NCBI RefSeq assembly: GCF_020880995.1
Contig: NZ_JAJISD010000020.1
Coordinates: forward strand, 1-51,841
DNA length: 51,841 nucleotides
Source of the DNA: Reyranella aquatilis
Lineage (GTDB): Bacteria > Pseudomonadota > Alphaproteobacteria > Reyranellales > Reyranellaceae
Direction: 5' to 3'
The translations under genes and the position numbers were made by a program. Below the pieces are notes generated by a model that saw only the letters and a program-made list of their open reading frames with translations, had not been told where the DNA came from and searched no databases. Within the stretch, counting starts at the first letter, position 1. Each line of letters starts with the position of its first letter. Shown piece by piece: positions 18,157 through 26,018 of this stretch.

Positions 18157-18226
18157 GACTTAGCTCCGCTTGAGGCGATGATGCCGGGAATCGGCGGTTA
18201 CGCCTCGTTTCTGGGCCGTATTTGCT

Positions 18227-18241
18227 GTATCCTGTGGATAC
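18227..18241. promoter_or_regulatory. Palindrome between DUF1127 copy 1 and its LysR gene
   Basis: GTATCC-TGT-GGATAC is a perfect 6-bp inverted repeat with a 3-bp centre in the divergent spacer. It could be a LysR operator. Confidence 0.35.
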
Positions 18242-18268
18242 TTGCAAAGGATGAAAGCTCGGGGGAGG

Positions 18269-18283
18269 CATAGAATTTCTATG
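18269..18283. promoter_or_regulatory. Second palindrome in the DUF1127/LysR spacer
   Basis: CATAGAA-T-TTCTATG is a 15-bp perfect palindrome with a single central base, 15 bp before the LysR start. Its position suggests an autoregulatory LysR site, but its inter-arm distance differs from the common T-N11-A pattern. Confidence 0.4.
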
Positions 18284-18297
18284 AGCGTGTTTCCAAG

Positions 18298-19221
18298 ATG
18301 AGCCGGTCGCAGCTGCCACTCAACGCCCTGCGCGCCTTCGAGGCCGCCGCCCGTCACGCCAGTTTCACCCATGCCGCCGAAGAGCTTCACGTCACGCAGG
18401 CCGCCGTCAGCCACCAGGTGAAGGCGCTGGAGGAGAGGCTCGGCGTCGCCCTGTTCGTGCGCCGGCCGCGCGGGCTGGAGATCACCAGCGAGGGCGAGGC
18501 GCTGCTGCCCGATCTGCGCGACGCGTTCGACCGCATGACCAACGCGCTCGAGCGGGTCGGCCGCAAGGCCAACTCCGGGACATTGAACGTCAGTCTCGTC
18601 ACGACCTTCGCGCTGGGCTGGCTGGTGCCGCGCCTGCATCGCTTCCAGGCCAAGCATCCCGAGATCGAGGTGCGCATGACGACGAGCCAGAAGCGCGTCG
18701 ACTTCGCGCGCGAGGATGTCGACTGCGCCATCCGCTTCACCGTGCAGCCGGAGCCCGATCTGCATGCAACGAGGCTGTTCAGCGACGTGCTGACGCCGCT
18801 CTGCGGCAAGCGCTATCGCGACAAGCTGAAGACGCTCGACGATCTCAAGCGCGTGCCGTTCATCGACATGACGCACGATCCCGAATGGGCGATCTGGCTG
18901 CGCGCTGTCGGGCTCGGCGACTTCAAGCCCAAGCGCGTGCTCACCTTCGACTCGACGATGATCGCGGTGGAGGCGGCGATGGAAGGCGCGGGCGTGGCGG
19001 TGGGGCCGCCGCAGCTCTTCCGCGAGGAGTTGGCGGAAGGACGGCTGTTCCAGCCGTTCGAGCAGATCGTCGACAGCGGCAAGGCCTGGTGGTTCGTCTG
19101 TCCGCCGGCCTCGGTCAGCCGGCCGAAGACCAAGGCGTTCGAGGAGTGGCTGATCGAGGAGCTGGCTGCGCCGCAGGCGCGCACCGTGCGCCCGGCGCTG
19201 GCGACGACGGCCCGCCGCTGA
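18298..19221 (+). CDS. LysR family regulator, GcvA type (copy 1)
   Basis: 307 residues. The N-terminal winged helix-turn-helix is typical of the GcvA group: LPLNALRAFEAAARHASFTHAAEELHVTQAAVSHQVKALEERLGVALFVRR. The effector domain (about 95-290) has WLVPRLHRFQAKHPEIEVRM, VDFAREDVDCAIRF and VAVGPPQLF. It is divergent from a DUF1127 gene with two palindromes between them, so that gene is its likely target. A paralogue with the same arrangement is at 37106. Confidence 0.92.
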   Translation: MSRSQLPLNALRAFEAAARHASFTHAAEELHVTQAAVSHQVKALEERLGVALFVRRPRGLEITSEGEALLPDLRDAFDRMTNALERVGRKANSGTLNVSLVTTFALGWLVPRLHRFQAKHPEIEVRMTTSQKRVDFAREDVDCAIRFTVQPEPDLHATRLFSDVLTPLCGKRYRDKLKTLDDLKRVPFIDMTHDPEWAIWLRAVGLGDFKPKRVLTFDSTMIAVEAAMEGAGVAVGPPQLFREELAEGRLFQPFEQIVDSGKAWWFVCPPASVSRPKTKAFEEWLIEELAAPQARTVRPALATTARR

Positions 19222-19266
19222 GGCCCCACGCTGACGGTGGCCTAGAGAAAATCTAATGACGGGACG

Positions 19267-20298
19267 TCAGGCCGGCGGGTAGCGATGCTGCCCGCCGAAC
19301 GCGTCCTCGACGGTCATCGCCTGGGGATCGTCCGCGAGATAGGCGGGGCCGACCGGCACCTTGCCGTGGCCGCCGGGCACGTCGAGCACGTAGGTCGGCT
19401 GGGCGAGCCCCGAAAGCCGTCCGCGCAGGGCCCGCATCAGGGCCTGGCCGTGTTCGATGGACACGCGGAAATGTCCGGTACCGCGCACAAGGTCGGGATG
19501 ATGCAGGTAGTAGGGCTTCACCCTCGCTGCCACCAGCGCGCGCATGAGTTGCTCTAGGGTCTCGACCTCGTCGTTCACGCCCTTCAGCAGGACCGTCTGG
19601 CCCATCAGCGGCAGGCCGGCATCGGCCAGCCGCGCCAGCGCGGCCCGTGTGGGGCCGGCGAGTTCACGCGCGTGGTTGCAGTGGACGGCCAGCCAGACGC
19701 CGACGCGGCCGGGCTTCAGCGCCTGCACCAGCTCGGCCGTGACGCGCCCGGGATCGACGATCGGCACGCGACTGTGCAGGCGCACGATCGCCACGTGCGG
19801 GATCGCAGCCAGCGCGTTCATCAGGTCGGCCAGCCGTCGCGGCGCCAGCATCAGCGGGTCGCCGCCGGTCAGGATCACTTCCCAGATCTCGGGCCGCGCG
19901 CGGATATAGGCCAGGGCGGCCGCCATCTCATCGGCCGACAGCGCCTCGCCGCCGGGCCCCACCTTCTCGCGGCGGAAGCAGAAGCGGCAATAGACCGGGC
20001 AGACATGCAGCGGCTTCAGCAGAACGCGGTCGGGATAGCGATGGACGATGCCCTTCACCGGCGAGCGCGCCTCGTCGCCGATCGGATCGGCCAGTTCCGC
20101 GGCGGCGATCTCGGTCTCCTGCACGCTCGGCACGAACTGCCGCGCGATCGGATCGTTTGCGAGATTCGCGCGATCGATCAGCGCCGCCATTTCGGGCGTT
20201 ACGGCGATGGCCATCGATTGCGCGGCTTCCTCCAGCCGCGGATCGGGCAGGAGAAGGCCCTCGCGTTCCAGGGCGTCGAGCGAGCGCAGCGTCGGCAT
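19267..20298 (-). CDS. Lysine 2,3-aminomutase family radical SAM protein (KamA/EpmB-like)
   Basis: 343 residues. The radical SAM cluster motif is VCPVYCRFCFRR with Cys100, Cys104 and Cys107. Also seen: EVILTGGDPLML, RLHSRVPIVDPGRV, and the PLP-binding region near GQTVLLKGVND and PYYLHHPDLVRGTGHFR. The family moves the amino group of lysine from C2 to C3. The length matches EpmB, which makes beta-lysine for modification of elongation factor P, more than the longer catabolic enzymes; no epmA or efp lies nearby, so the choice stays open. It is convergent with the LysR gene. Confidence 0.88.
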   Translation of the reverse strand: MPTLRSLDALEREGLLLPDPRLEEAAQSMAIAVTPEMAALIDRANLANDPIARQFVPSVQETEIAAAELADPIGDEARSPVKGIVHRYPDRVLLKPLHVCPVYCRFCFRREKVGPGGEALSADEMAAALAYIRARPEIWEVILTGGDPLMLAPRRLADLMNALAAIPHVAIVRLHSRVPIVDPGRVTAELVQALKPGRVGVWLAVHCNHARELAGPTRAALARLADAGLPLMGQTVLLKGVNDEVETLEQLMRALVAARVKPYYLHHPDLVRGTGHFRVSIEHGQALMRALRGRLSGLAQPTYVLDVPGGHGKVPVGPAYLADDPQAMTVEDAFGGQHRYPPA

Positions 20299-20384
20299 GA
20301 GGGCGGGGAGATAGGCGGGGCGGCCGCCCGAGTCCAGCGGCCCCTCAGGTCCGTGTCTCAGTTCCGTGCTTCAGGTCCAAGGCC

Positions 20385-21074
20385 TCAGGTCCAGCGGGCG
20401 GTGTCCGCGCGATCGACGGCGGTGAGAAGCGTCGCGGTCGAGACGACAGTCCAGTCGCAGAGGTCGTAGCGGCGGCTGAGCTTGTCGCGCACCGCCGCCT
20501 CGGCCTCGCCTTCGGGCAGCTTGGAACGCTCCCACATCGCCAGGTTCGGTCGCCGGGTCAGCAGCAGGCTGCGGATGCCGCCGTGCAGGCCCGCGCCCGT
20601 GACCTCGTCCGGAGCCGCGCCGGTGCGGTCGCCGGTCGCCTGCCAGAGGCCCACGACCTGCGAATCGTAGGCGCCCTCGAAACCCGGCCAGGCGGCGGCG
20701 CAGAGGTCGAGGAACTCCGGCCAGTGCGGGTCGGGCACCGCGAACCAGCGGAAGGCGTAGTTGCCCTGGCGGGTCGGCGGAACGGTGTCCGTCGGACGCA
20801 GCGTCGGCACCATCGTCTCGCTGGCGACGGCGCGGATGTCGGTCCGGTCCGCCAGCAGCGCGGCCTCGGCGGCTGCGGCCGTGATGCCCTGCGGCCAGAC
20901 GGTGATCGCCTGCACCTCGTCGCGCGGCCGGCCGATCTGGCTGCGCCAGGCGCCGTAGAGCCGGCCGCCGGCCTCGGTGACGCGGCGCGTGCCGTCGCCC
21001 GGCAGGCGGTCGGCGACGGCCTGCCACCGCCGCGGGGCGGCGTCGAGGCGGTGATGGACGTAGGTGGCGCTCAC
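20385..21074 (-). CDS. NIPSNAP-like protein coupled to a flavin monooxygenase
   Basis: 229 residues from a GTG start. Two halves look related: VHHRLDAAPRRWQAVADRL and FAVPDPHWPEFLDLCAAAWPGFEGAY, followed by SQVVGLWQATGD, which resembles the dimeric alpha/beta barrel found in NIPSNAP-type proteins. This assignment is tentative. The GTG overlaps the stop of the monooxygenase gene (GTGA), so the two products are made together and may work on the same substrate. No catalytic motif is visible. Confidence 0.6.
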   Translation of the reverse strand: MSATYVHHRLDAAPRRWQAVADRLPGDGTRRVTEAGGRLYGAWRSQIGRPRDEVQAITVWPQGITAAAAEAALLADRTDIRAVASETMVPTLRPTDTVPPTRQGNYAFRWFAVPDPHWPEFLDLCAAAWPGFEGAYDSQVVGLWQATGDRTGAAPDEVTGAGLHGGIRSLLLTRRPNLAMWERSKLPEGEAEAAVRDKLSRRYDLCDWTVVSTATLLTAVDRADTARWT

Positions 21075-22714
21075 GCGACCTCGACCTTGTGACGGCTGAG
21101 CGTGAAGCCCTCGTAGCCTTTGCCCACGATCTCGTCGCAGTGGCGCTTGTAGCGGTCGAAGCCGCCGACATAGGGCATGAACACGCGCGGCTTGCCCGGG
21201 ATGTTGGCACCCACGTACCAGGAGTTGGCCAGCGGATAGAGCGTGCTGTCGGCCACCGCGTTGACGTGTCCGACCCACTCGGCCTCGGCCTGCGGCGATG
21301 GCTCGATACGGTCCAGCTGGTGCCGGCCGAGATGATCGATCGCGTCGGCGATCCAGTCGACATGCTGTTCGATCGAGGCGATCATCTGCGTCTTCACGCC
21401 GGGGCTGCCCGGGCCGGTGACGACGAACATGTTGGGAAAGCCCGACACCATCAGGCCGAGATAGGTGAGGGGACCGCCCGCCCAATGGTCGGCGAGGACG
21501 GCGCCGTCGCTGGTGCGGATGTCGATCTCGCGCAGCGCGCCGGTCATGGCGTCGAAGCCGGTGGCGAAGACGATGGCGTCGAGCTCGTACTCGGCCTCGG
21601 TCGTGCGCACGCCCTTCTCGGTGATCTCCTGGATCGGAGCGGAACGCACGTCGACCAGCACGACGTTGTCGCGATTGTAGGTCTCGTAATAGTTCGTATC
21701 GAGGCAGAGGCGCTTGGTGCCGATCGGATGGTCCTTGGGCGCCAGCAGCTCGGCCGTGCGCTGGTCCTTCACGATGCCGCGGATCTTGTTGCGCGCGAAC
21801 TCCGAGGCCGTGTCGTTGGCCTCCTTGTTCACCAGAAGATCGGTGTAGGTGTAGAGGTAGCTGATGCTGCCGCCCTCCTGCCACTTGGCCTCGTAGGCGG
21901 CGTTGCGCTCCTCCTCGGTGACGTCGAGCGCCGACTTGGTCGGGCGCGGATAGCCGCCGATCGCGAAGGGCGTGTCGTAGGCGGCGCGGCGGCGCGCGGG
22001 ATACTCGGCCTTGTGACGGCTCTCCCGCGCCTCGTCCATCGGCGCGTTGCGGGCCGGCAGGCTGAAATTCGCGGTGCGCTGGAAGACGTGCAGGTGTTTG
22101 GCCTGGCGGGCGATCAGCGGAATCATCTGCACGCCTGAGGATCCGGTGCCGATGACGCCCACGCGCAGGCCGGTGAAGTCGACGCCCTCGTGCGGCCACA
22201 GGCCCGAATGGTACCACTTGCCCTTGAAGCTGCCGATGCCCTTGAAGTCGGGCACGCGCGGCGTCGAGAGGTTGCCGGCTGCCATGATGCAGTAGCGCGC
22301 GCGGATCTCCTCGCCGCTCTCGGTGCGCAGCGTCCATTCGTTGGCGGCGCCGTCGAAGGTGGCGGCCTTGATGCGGGTGTTCAGCTGCACGTCGCGGCGC
22401 AGGTCGAAGCGGTCGGCAACGTGGTTGATGTATTTCAGGATCTCGGGCTGCGTGCCGTAGCGCTCCGGCCACTTCCACTCCTGCTGCAGTTCGTCGGAGA
22501 AGCTGTAGGAATATTCGAGGCTCTCCACGTCGCAGCGCGCGCCGGGATAGCGGTTCCAGAACCAAGTGCCGCCGATGCCCGAGCCGGCCTCGTAGGCCCG
22601 CACCCGGAGGCCGAGCTTGCGCAGGCGATGGATGGCATAGAGACCACCCAGGCCGCCGCCGACGATCGCCACTTCGAGCTGGCGGGGGGCGGGAGCGTGC
22701 GAAGCGTCGGGCAT
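21071..22714 (-). CDS. Flavin-containing (Baeyer-Villiger type) monooxygenase
   Basis: 547 residues. Seen: the FAD site IVGGGLGGLYAIHRLRKLG near the N-terminus, GIGGTWFWNRYPGARCDVES, which is typical of Baeyer-Villiger monooxygenases, FKGKWYHSGLWPHEGVDFTG and the NADPH site VGVIGTGSSGVQMIPLIA. The FxGxxxHxxxW motif is matched by FKGKWYHSGLW. It should insert oxygen next to a carbonyl of a ketone using NADPH and FAD; the substrate is unknown. The start has AGGA five bases upstream. A GTGA overlap links it to the following gene. Confidence 0.93.
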   Translation of the reverse strand: MPDASHAPAPRQLEVAIVGGGLGGLYAIHRLRKLGLRVRAYEAGSGIGGTWFWNRYPGARCDVESLEYSYSFSDELQQEWKWPERYGTQPEILKYINHVADRFDLRRDVQLNTRIKAATFDGAANEWTLRTESGEEIRARYCIMAAGNLSTPRVPDFKGIGSFKGKWYHSGLWPHEGVDFTGLRVGVIGTGSSGVQMIPLIARQAKHLHVFQRTANFSLPARNAPMDEARESRHKAEYPARRRAAYDTPFAIGGYPRPTKSALDVTEEERNAAYEAKWQEGGSISYLYTYTDLLVNKEANDTASEFARNKIRGIVKDQRTAELLAPKDHPIGTKRLCLDTNYYETYNRDNVVLVDVRSAPIQEITEKGVRTTEAEYELDAIVFATGFDAMTGALREIDIRTSDGAVLADHWAGGPLTYLGLMVSGFPNMFVVTGPGSPGVKTQMIASIEQHVDWIADAIDHLGRHQLDRIEPSPQAEAEWVGHVNAVADSTLYPLANSWYVGANIPGKPRVFMPYVGGFDRYKRHCDEIVGKGYEGFTLSRHKVEVA

Positions 22715-22959
22715 GGCGTTCCTCATTGTATTTTTGCTGTGCGAATGGCGCCGGGCAGGCTGCAGTCGGAGCGTCCGCCCGACGCTCCGGTTTGGCAAGC
22801 GCGGCGAGCACGGATGCGGAACGGCGAGCCGTCATGCGTCCGGCGCGGTGCAGCCTGTCGGCTGCTCGCGTGAAGATCATTGGCCCGCCGATTGTTTCGG
22901 CCGTATTCTTTTTTCATGACAGCAGCGCAAAAGCCCGGTTGAGAACGGCACGGTAAGTC

Positions 22960-24138
22960 GTGGATCAGTCGGTGCCGCCGCCCGCCCTGAAATCGTCACC
23001 CGTCTCCCCCGCGATCGGCGTGCTGCCGCGCGAGCGCGTGAGCCGGACATCGGGCCTCGTCCGGGTGCTCCTGCGCCCGCGCTTCATCGCCATCGGCATC
23101 GTGTTGCTGCTGGCCGTGGCCTATGGCGGCCGCGAACTGCATCTGCGCCTGACCCATGTCTACGAGTACGACGCCCGGGTGACCGCCGACATCGTCACGG
23201 TCTCCAGCCGCGCCGAGGGCTGGATCGTCGACCTCGCGGTGCGCGAGGGGCAGCGTGTCGAGGCGGGCCAGGTCCTGGTCAGGATCGACGACCGCGCCGC
23301 CAAGCTGCGGGTCGACGGCCTGAAGGCGCAGATCGAAGGCGTGCGCGTCGAGCGGGCGCGCCTGCGCGCCGAGCGCAAGCTCGACCAGAACCAGGCCGAT
23401 GCCGCGATGCGCACGCGCACCTCCAGCATCACGGTGCGCGAGAAGGCGCTGGCGGCCCTGCGCGCCGACCTCGATTTCGCCAAGCTTGAACTCGACCGCA
23501 GCCGGACGCTGTTTGCCAGCCGCGTCATCAACGAGCGGCAGCTCCAGGTGGCGCAGGCGCTGGTCACGAAGCTCGAGATCCAGATCCTGCAGCTCCAGGC
23601 CGAGCACGAGCAGGCCGAGGGTAGCTTGGCTGAAGCGAAAGTGGGCCATGACCGGCTCGGCGTGATCGACGCCCAGATCGAGGCGCTGACCCACCAGGTG
23701 GCGGTGCTGGCGGCGCAAATGCGCCAGCAGCAGGTCGATGTGGAAGACCGTACGATCAAGAGCCCGATACCGGCCGTGATCGACCGCACCTTCACGCTGC
23801 CCGGCGAATACGTGGCGGCGGGCCAGCGCATCCTGCTGCTGCACAATCCCGACGAGGTCTGGGTCGAGGCCAACATCAAGGAAACGCAGGTCGGCAAGCT
23901 GAAGATCGGCCAGCCGGTGCGCGTCTCGGTCGACGCCTATCCCGACGACACCTTCATTGGCCGCGTGGGCCGCATCGGCAGCGCCACCACGGCGCGCTTT
24001 GCCCTGCTGCCCACGCCCAATCCCTCGGGCAACTTCACCAAAATCACCCAGCGTGTGCCGGTCAAGATCGACATGGTCCAGATGCCCAAGCCGCTGACCC
24101 CGGGCATGATGGTCGAAGTCGAAATTGACATCCGGTAG
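22960..24138 (+). CDS. HlyD/EmrA family membrane fusion protein
   Basis: 392 residues from a GTG start. One membrane helix near residues 46-62 (AIGIVLLLAVAYGG), then the lipoyl-like half VSSRAEGWIVDLAVREGQRVEAGQVLVRID, a long alpha-helical hairpin (about 115-245), the second half VIDRTFTLPGEYVAAGQRILLLHNPDEVWVEANIKE and a beta-barrel C-terminus. This is the layout of EmrA-type adaptors that link an inner-membrane pump to an outer-membrane channel. The pump gene follows 304 bp downstream. No outer-membrane channel or regulator gene is adjacent. Confidence 0.93.
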   Translation: MDQSVPPPALKSSPVSPAIGVLPRERVSRTSGLVRVLLRPRFIAIGIVLLLAVAYGGRELHLRLTHVYEYDARVTADIVTVSSRAEGWIVDLAVREGQRVEAGQVLVRIDDRAAKLRVDGLKAQIEGVRVERARLRAERKLDQNQADAAMRTRTSSITVREKALAALRADLDFAKLELDRSRTLFASRVINERQLQVAQALVTKLEIQILQLQAEHEQAEGSLAEAKVGHDRLGVIDAQIEALTHQVAVLAAQMRQQQVDVEDRTIKSPIPAVIDRTFTLPGEYVAAGQRILLLHNPDEVWVEANIKETQVGKLKIGQPVRVSVDAYPDDTFIGRVGRIGSATTARFALLPTPNPSGNFTKITQRVPVKIDMVQMPKPLTPGMMVEVEIDIR

Positions 24139-24168
24139 GTTGGAGCGGGCGGTCATGTCGTTGCCCAT

Positions 24169-24207
24169 CCTTCGAGACGGCCGCTCGGCGGCCTCCTCAG
24201 GATGAGG
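24169..24207. repeat. REP-type palindrome between the efflux genes
   Basis: CCTTCGAGACG, an inner palindrome GGCCGCTCGGCGGCC, then TCCTCAGGATGAGG. It shares its outer arms with copies at 31-71, 33832-33870, 33901-33941 and 51696-51736. Confidence 0.85.
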
Positions 24208-24478
24208 TCTCCGGTGTCGATAAAGACAGCACGTCATGCTGACGAGCGAGCACGTCGAGCGTCCCGAAGCATGGGCCACGACGACGCCATCGCCGCATCA
24301 TGACGGCCGCCGCCGCTCCCCTGCAGACCGCCGCCGTGACAAGGACGAGGTCTTCGGTGTCGCCTAAGACGACACCTCATGCTGAGGAGCGAGCGCAGCG
24401 CGCGTCTCGAAGCATGGGCCACGACGAAGCCGTCGCCGCACCATGAGCGCAGCCGCCGTTCCCCTGCAGACCGCGGCG
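24200..24478 (+). repeat. Tandem duplication covering the 5' end of the MFS gene
   Basis: Copy A (24200-24335) and copy B (24343-24478) are diverged direct repeats with a 143-bp period. Both contain GAGGTCT-CGGTGTCG, a decayed REP unit, GAAGCATGGGCCACGACGA, an ATG and CCCCTGCAGACCGC. Copy B contains the real start of the transporter gene; copy A holds a look-alike start at 24300 whose short frame (48 codons) ends at 24446 as an ATGA overlap with the real ATG. The whole 304-bp spacer between the two efflux genes is made of this and the REP unit. Confidence 0.85.
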
Positions 24479-26017
24479 GCGCTCACCGAGCGCTACGGGC
24501 CGTCCTATCGCTGGCTGGTCACCATCACCGGCATGATGGGCGTTGTGTCGATGGTGCTGGCGATGACCACCGTCAACGTCGCGGTGCCCGATGTCATGGG
24601 CGCCTTCGGCATCGGCCAGGACAAGGCGCAGTGGATGTCGTCGGCCTACATGGCGACGATGACCGCCGGCATGCTGATCAATGCGTGGCTGAGCGGCATC
24701 CTGGGCGAGCGCCGCACCTTCGTGGGCGCGCTGTTCTTCTTCTCGGTGGGCGCGCTGATGGGCGGCTCGGCGCCGACCGAGGATGCGTTGATCTTCGCCC
24801 GCGTCCTGCAGGGCTTCAGTGCGGGCGTGGCGCAGCCTCTGGTCATGGCCACGATCTTCACTGTCTTTCCGCCGGAGCGTCGCGGCATGGCGATGGGCGT
24901 GTTCGGCCTCGGCGTCGTCTTCGCGCCGGCGATCGGCCCGACGCTGGGCGGGTTGATGATCGAATACTTCTCGTGGCGCTACGTCTTCTTCATCTCGCTG
25001 CCGTTCTGCGTCGTCGCCGCCGTGCTCGGCATGGTCTTCATGCCGACCCGGCCGATCCCCAAGGTCATCCCGCCGTTCGACTGGCTGGGCTTCGGGCTTC
25101 TCTGCACCGCGCTGCTGGGCCTGATGACCGGCATCGCCGACGGCCAGCGCGAGGGCTGGGGCTCCGACGCGATCGTGTTCCGGCTGGTCCTCGGCGCCGT
25201 GGCCACCGTGGCCTTCGTGTGCTGGGAGCTCTACACGCCGCGGGCGCTGCTCGACGTGCGCATCTTCGGAAATGTGGAGTTCGCCGCGGCAGCCCTGATC
25301 GCCTTCATCTTCGGCGCCGGTATGATGGGCTCGACCTACATCATCCCGGTCTTCGTGCAGACCATCATCGGCTTCACGCCGCTTCTGGCCGGGCTGATGA
25401 TGATGCCGGCGGGCATCATGCTCGCCTTCATCTTCCCGCTCGCGGGACGGCTCTCGGACGCCATGCCGGCCTCGACCATGATCATCGGGGGGCTGCTGCT
25501 GTTCGCCCTGGGCTTCGCCTGGATGACGACGGCCGACGTCGACACGACCTTCTGGACGCTGGTCAGCATGGTGATGGTGTCGCGGCTGGGGCTGGGCTTC
25601 ATCAATCCCAGCCTCAACGCCTCGTCGCTGAAGGCCCTGCCGGCCGACAAGGTGCGCCAGGGCTCGGGCGTCGCCAACTTCATGCGCCAGCTCGGCGGCG
25701 CCTTCGGCATCAACCTCATGGTCGCCTTCTTCGAGATCCGCACGCGCTTCCATGCCGACGCGCTGACCGGGACCCAGGACTGGGGCAACCGCACCACCGA
25801 GCGGATGCTGACGCAGCTCGAGCATCTCCTGCAGAAGAGCGGCCTGCCGCACCAGCAGCAGAAGGCCGGCGCGATCGACTACCTGGCGACGATCGTGCAG
25901 AGCAAGGCCCAGATCATGGCCTTCTCCGACACGTTCATCGTGGTCGGCGTGGTCGCGCTGGCCGCCCTGATTCCCGCGGCGATGCTGTCGCGCTCGCAGC
26001 GCCGGTCGCGCGGCTGA
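24443..26017 (+). CDS. DHA2 family MFS multidrug transporter (EmrB-like)
   Basis: 524 residues with about 14 membrane helices. Seen: TTVNVAVPDVMGAFGIGQDKAQWMSSAYM in helix 1-2, RVLQGFSAGVAQPLVMATIFTVFPPERRGMAMGVFGLGVVFAPAIGPTLGG, which contains motif C of proton-drug antiporters, and a late loop GVANFMRQLGGAFGINL. With the EmrA-like adaptor upstream it forms a tripartite efflux system driven by protons. The start codon lies in the second copy of a tandem duplication, so the first nine residues are copied in the leader. It is convergent with the synthetase gene, one base apart. Confidence 0.93.
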   Translation: MSAAAVPLQTAAALTERYGPSYRWLVTITGMMGVVSMVLAMTTVNVAVPDVMGAFGIGQDKAQWMSSAYMATMTAGMLINAWLSGILGERRTFVGALFFFSVGALMGGSAPTEDALIFARVLQGFSAGVAQPLVMATIFTVFPPERRGMAMGVFGLGVVFAPAIGPTLGGLMIEYFSWRYVFFISLPFCVVAAVLGMVFMPTRPIPKVIPPFDWLGFGLLCTALLGLMTGIADGQREGWGSDAIVFRLVLGAVATVAFVCWELYTPRALLDVRIFGNVEFAAAALIAFIFGAGMMGSTYIIPVFVQTIIGFTPLLAGLMMMPAGIMLAFIFPLAGRLSDAMPASTMIIGGLLLFALGFAWMTTADVDTTFWTLVSMVMVSRLGLGFINPSLNASSLKALPADKVRQGSGVANFMRQLGGAFGINLMVAFFEIRTRFHADALTGTQDWGNRTTERMLTQLEHLLQKSGLPHQQQKAGAIDYLATIVQSKAQIMAFSDTFIVVGVVALAALIPAAMLSRSQRRSRG

Positions 26018-26018
26018 G

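Noticed and set aside
24300..24446. Short frame of 48 codons as a separate gene
   Set aside because: It is made of a duplicated start of the transporter gene and a decayed REP unit, so it is described under the tandem duplication.
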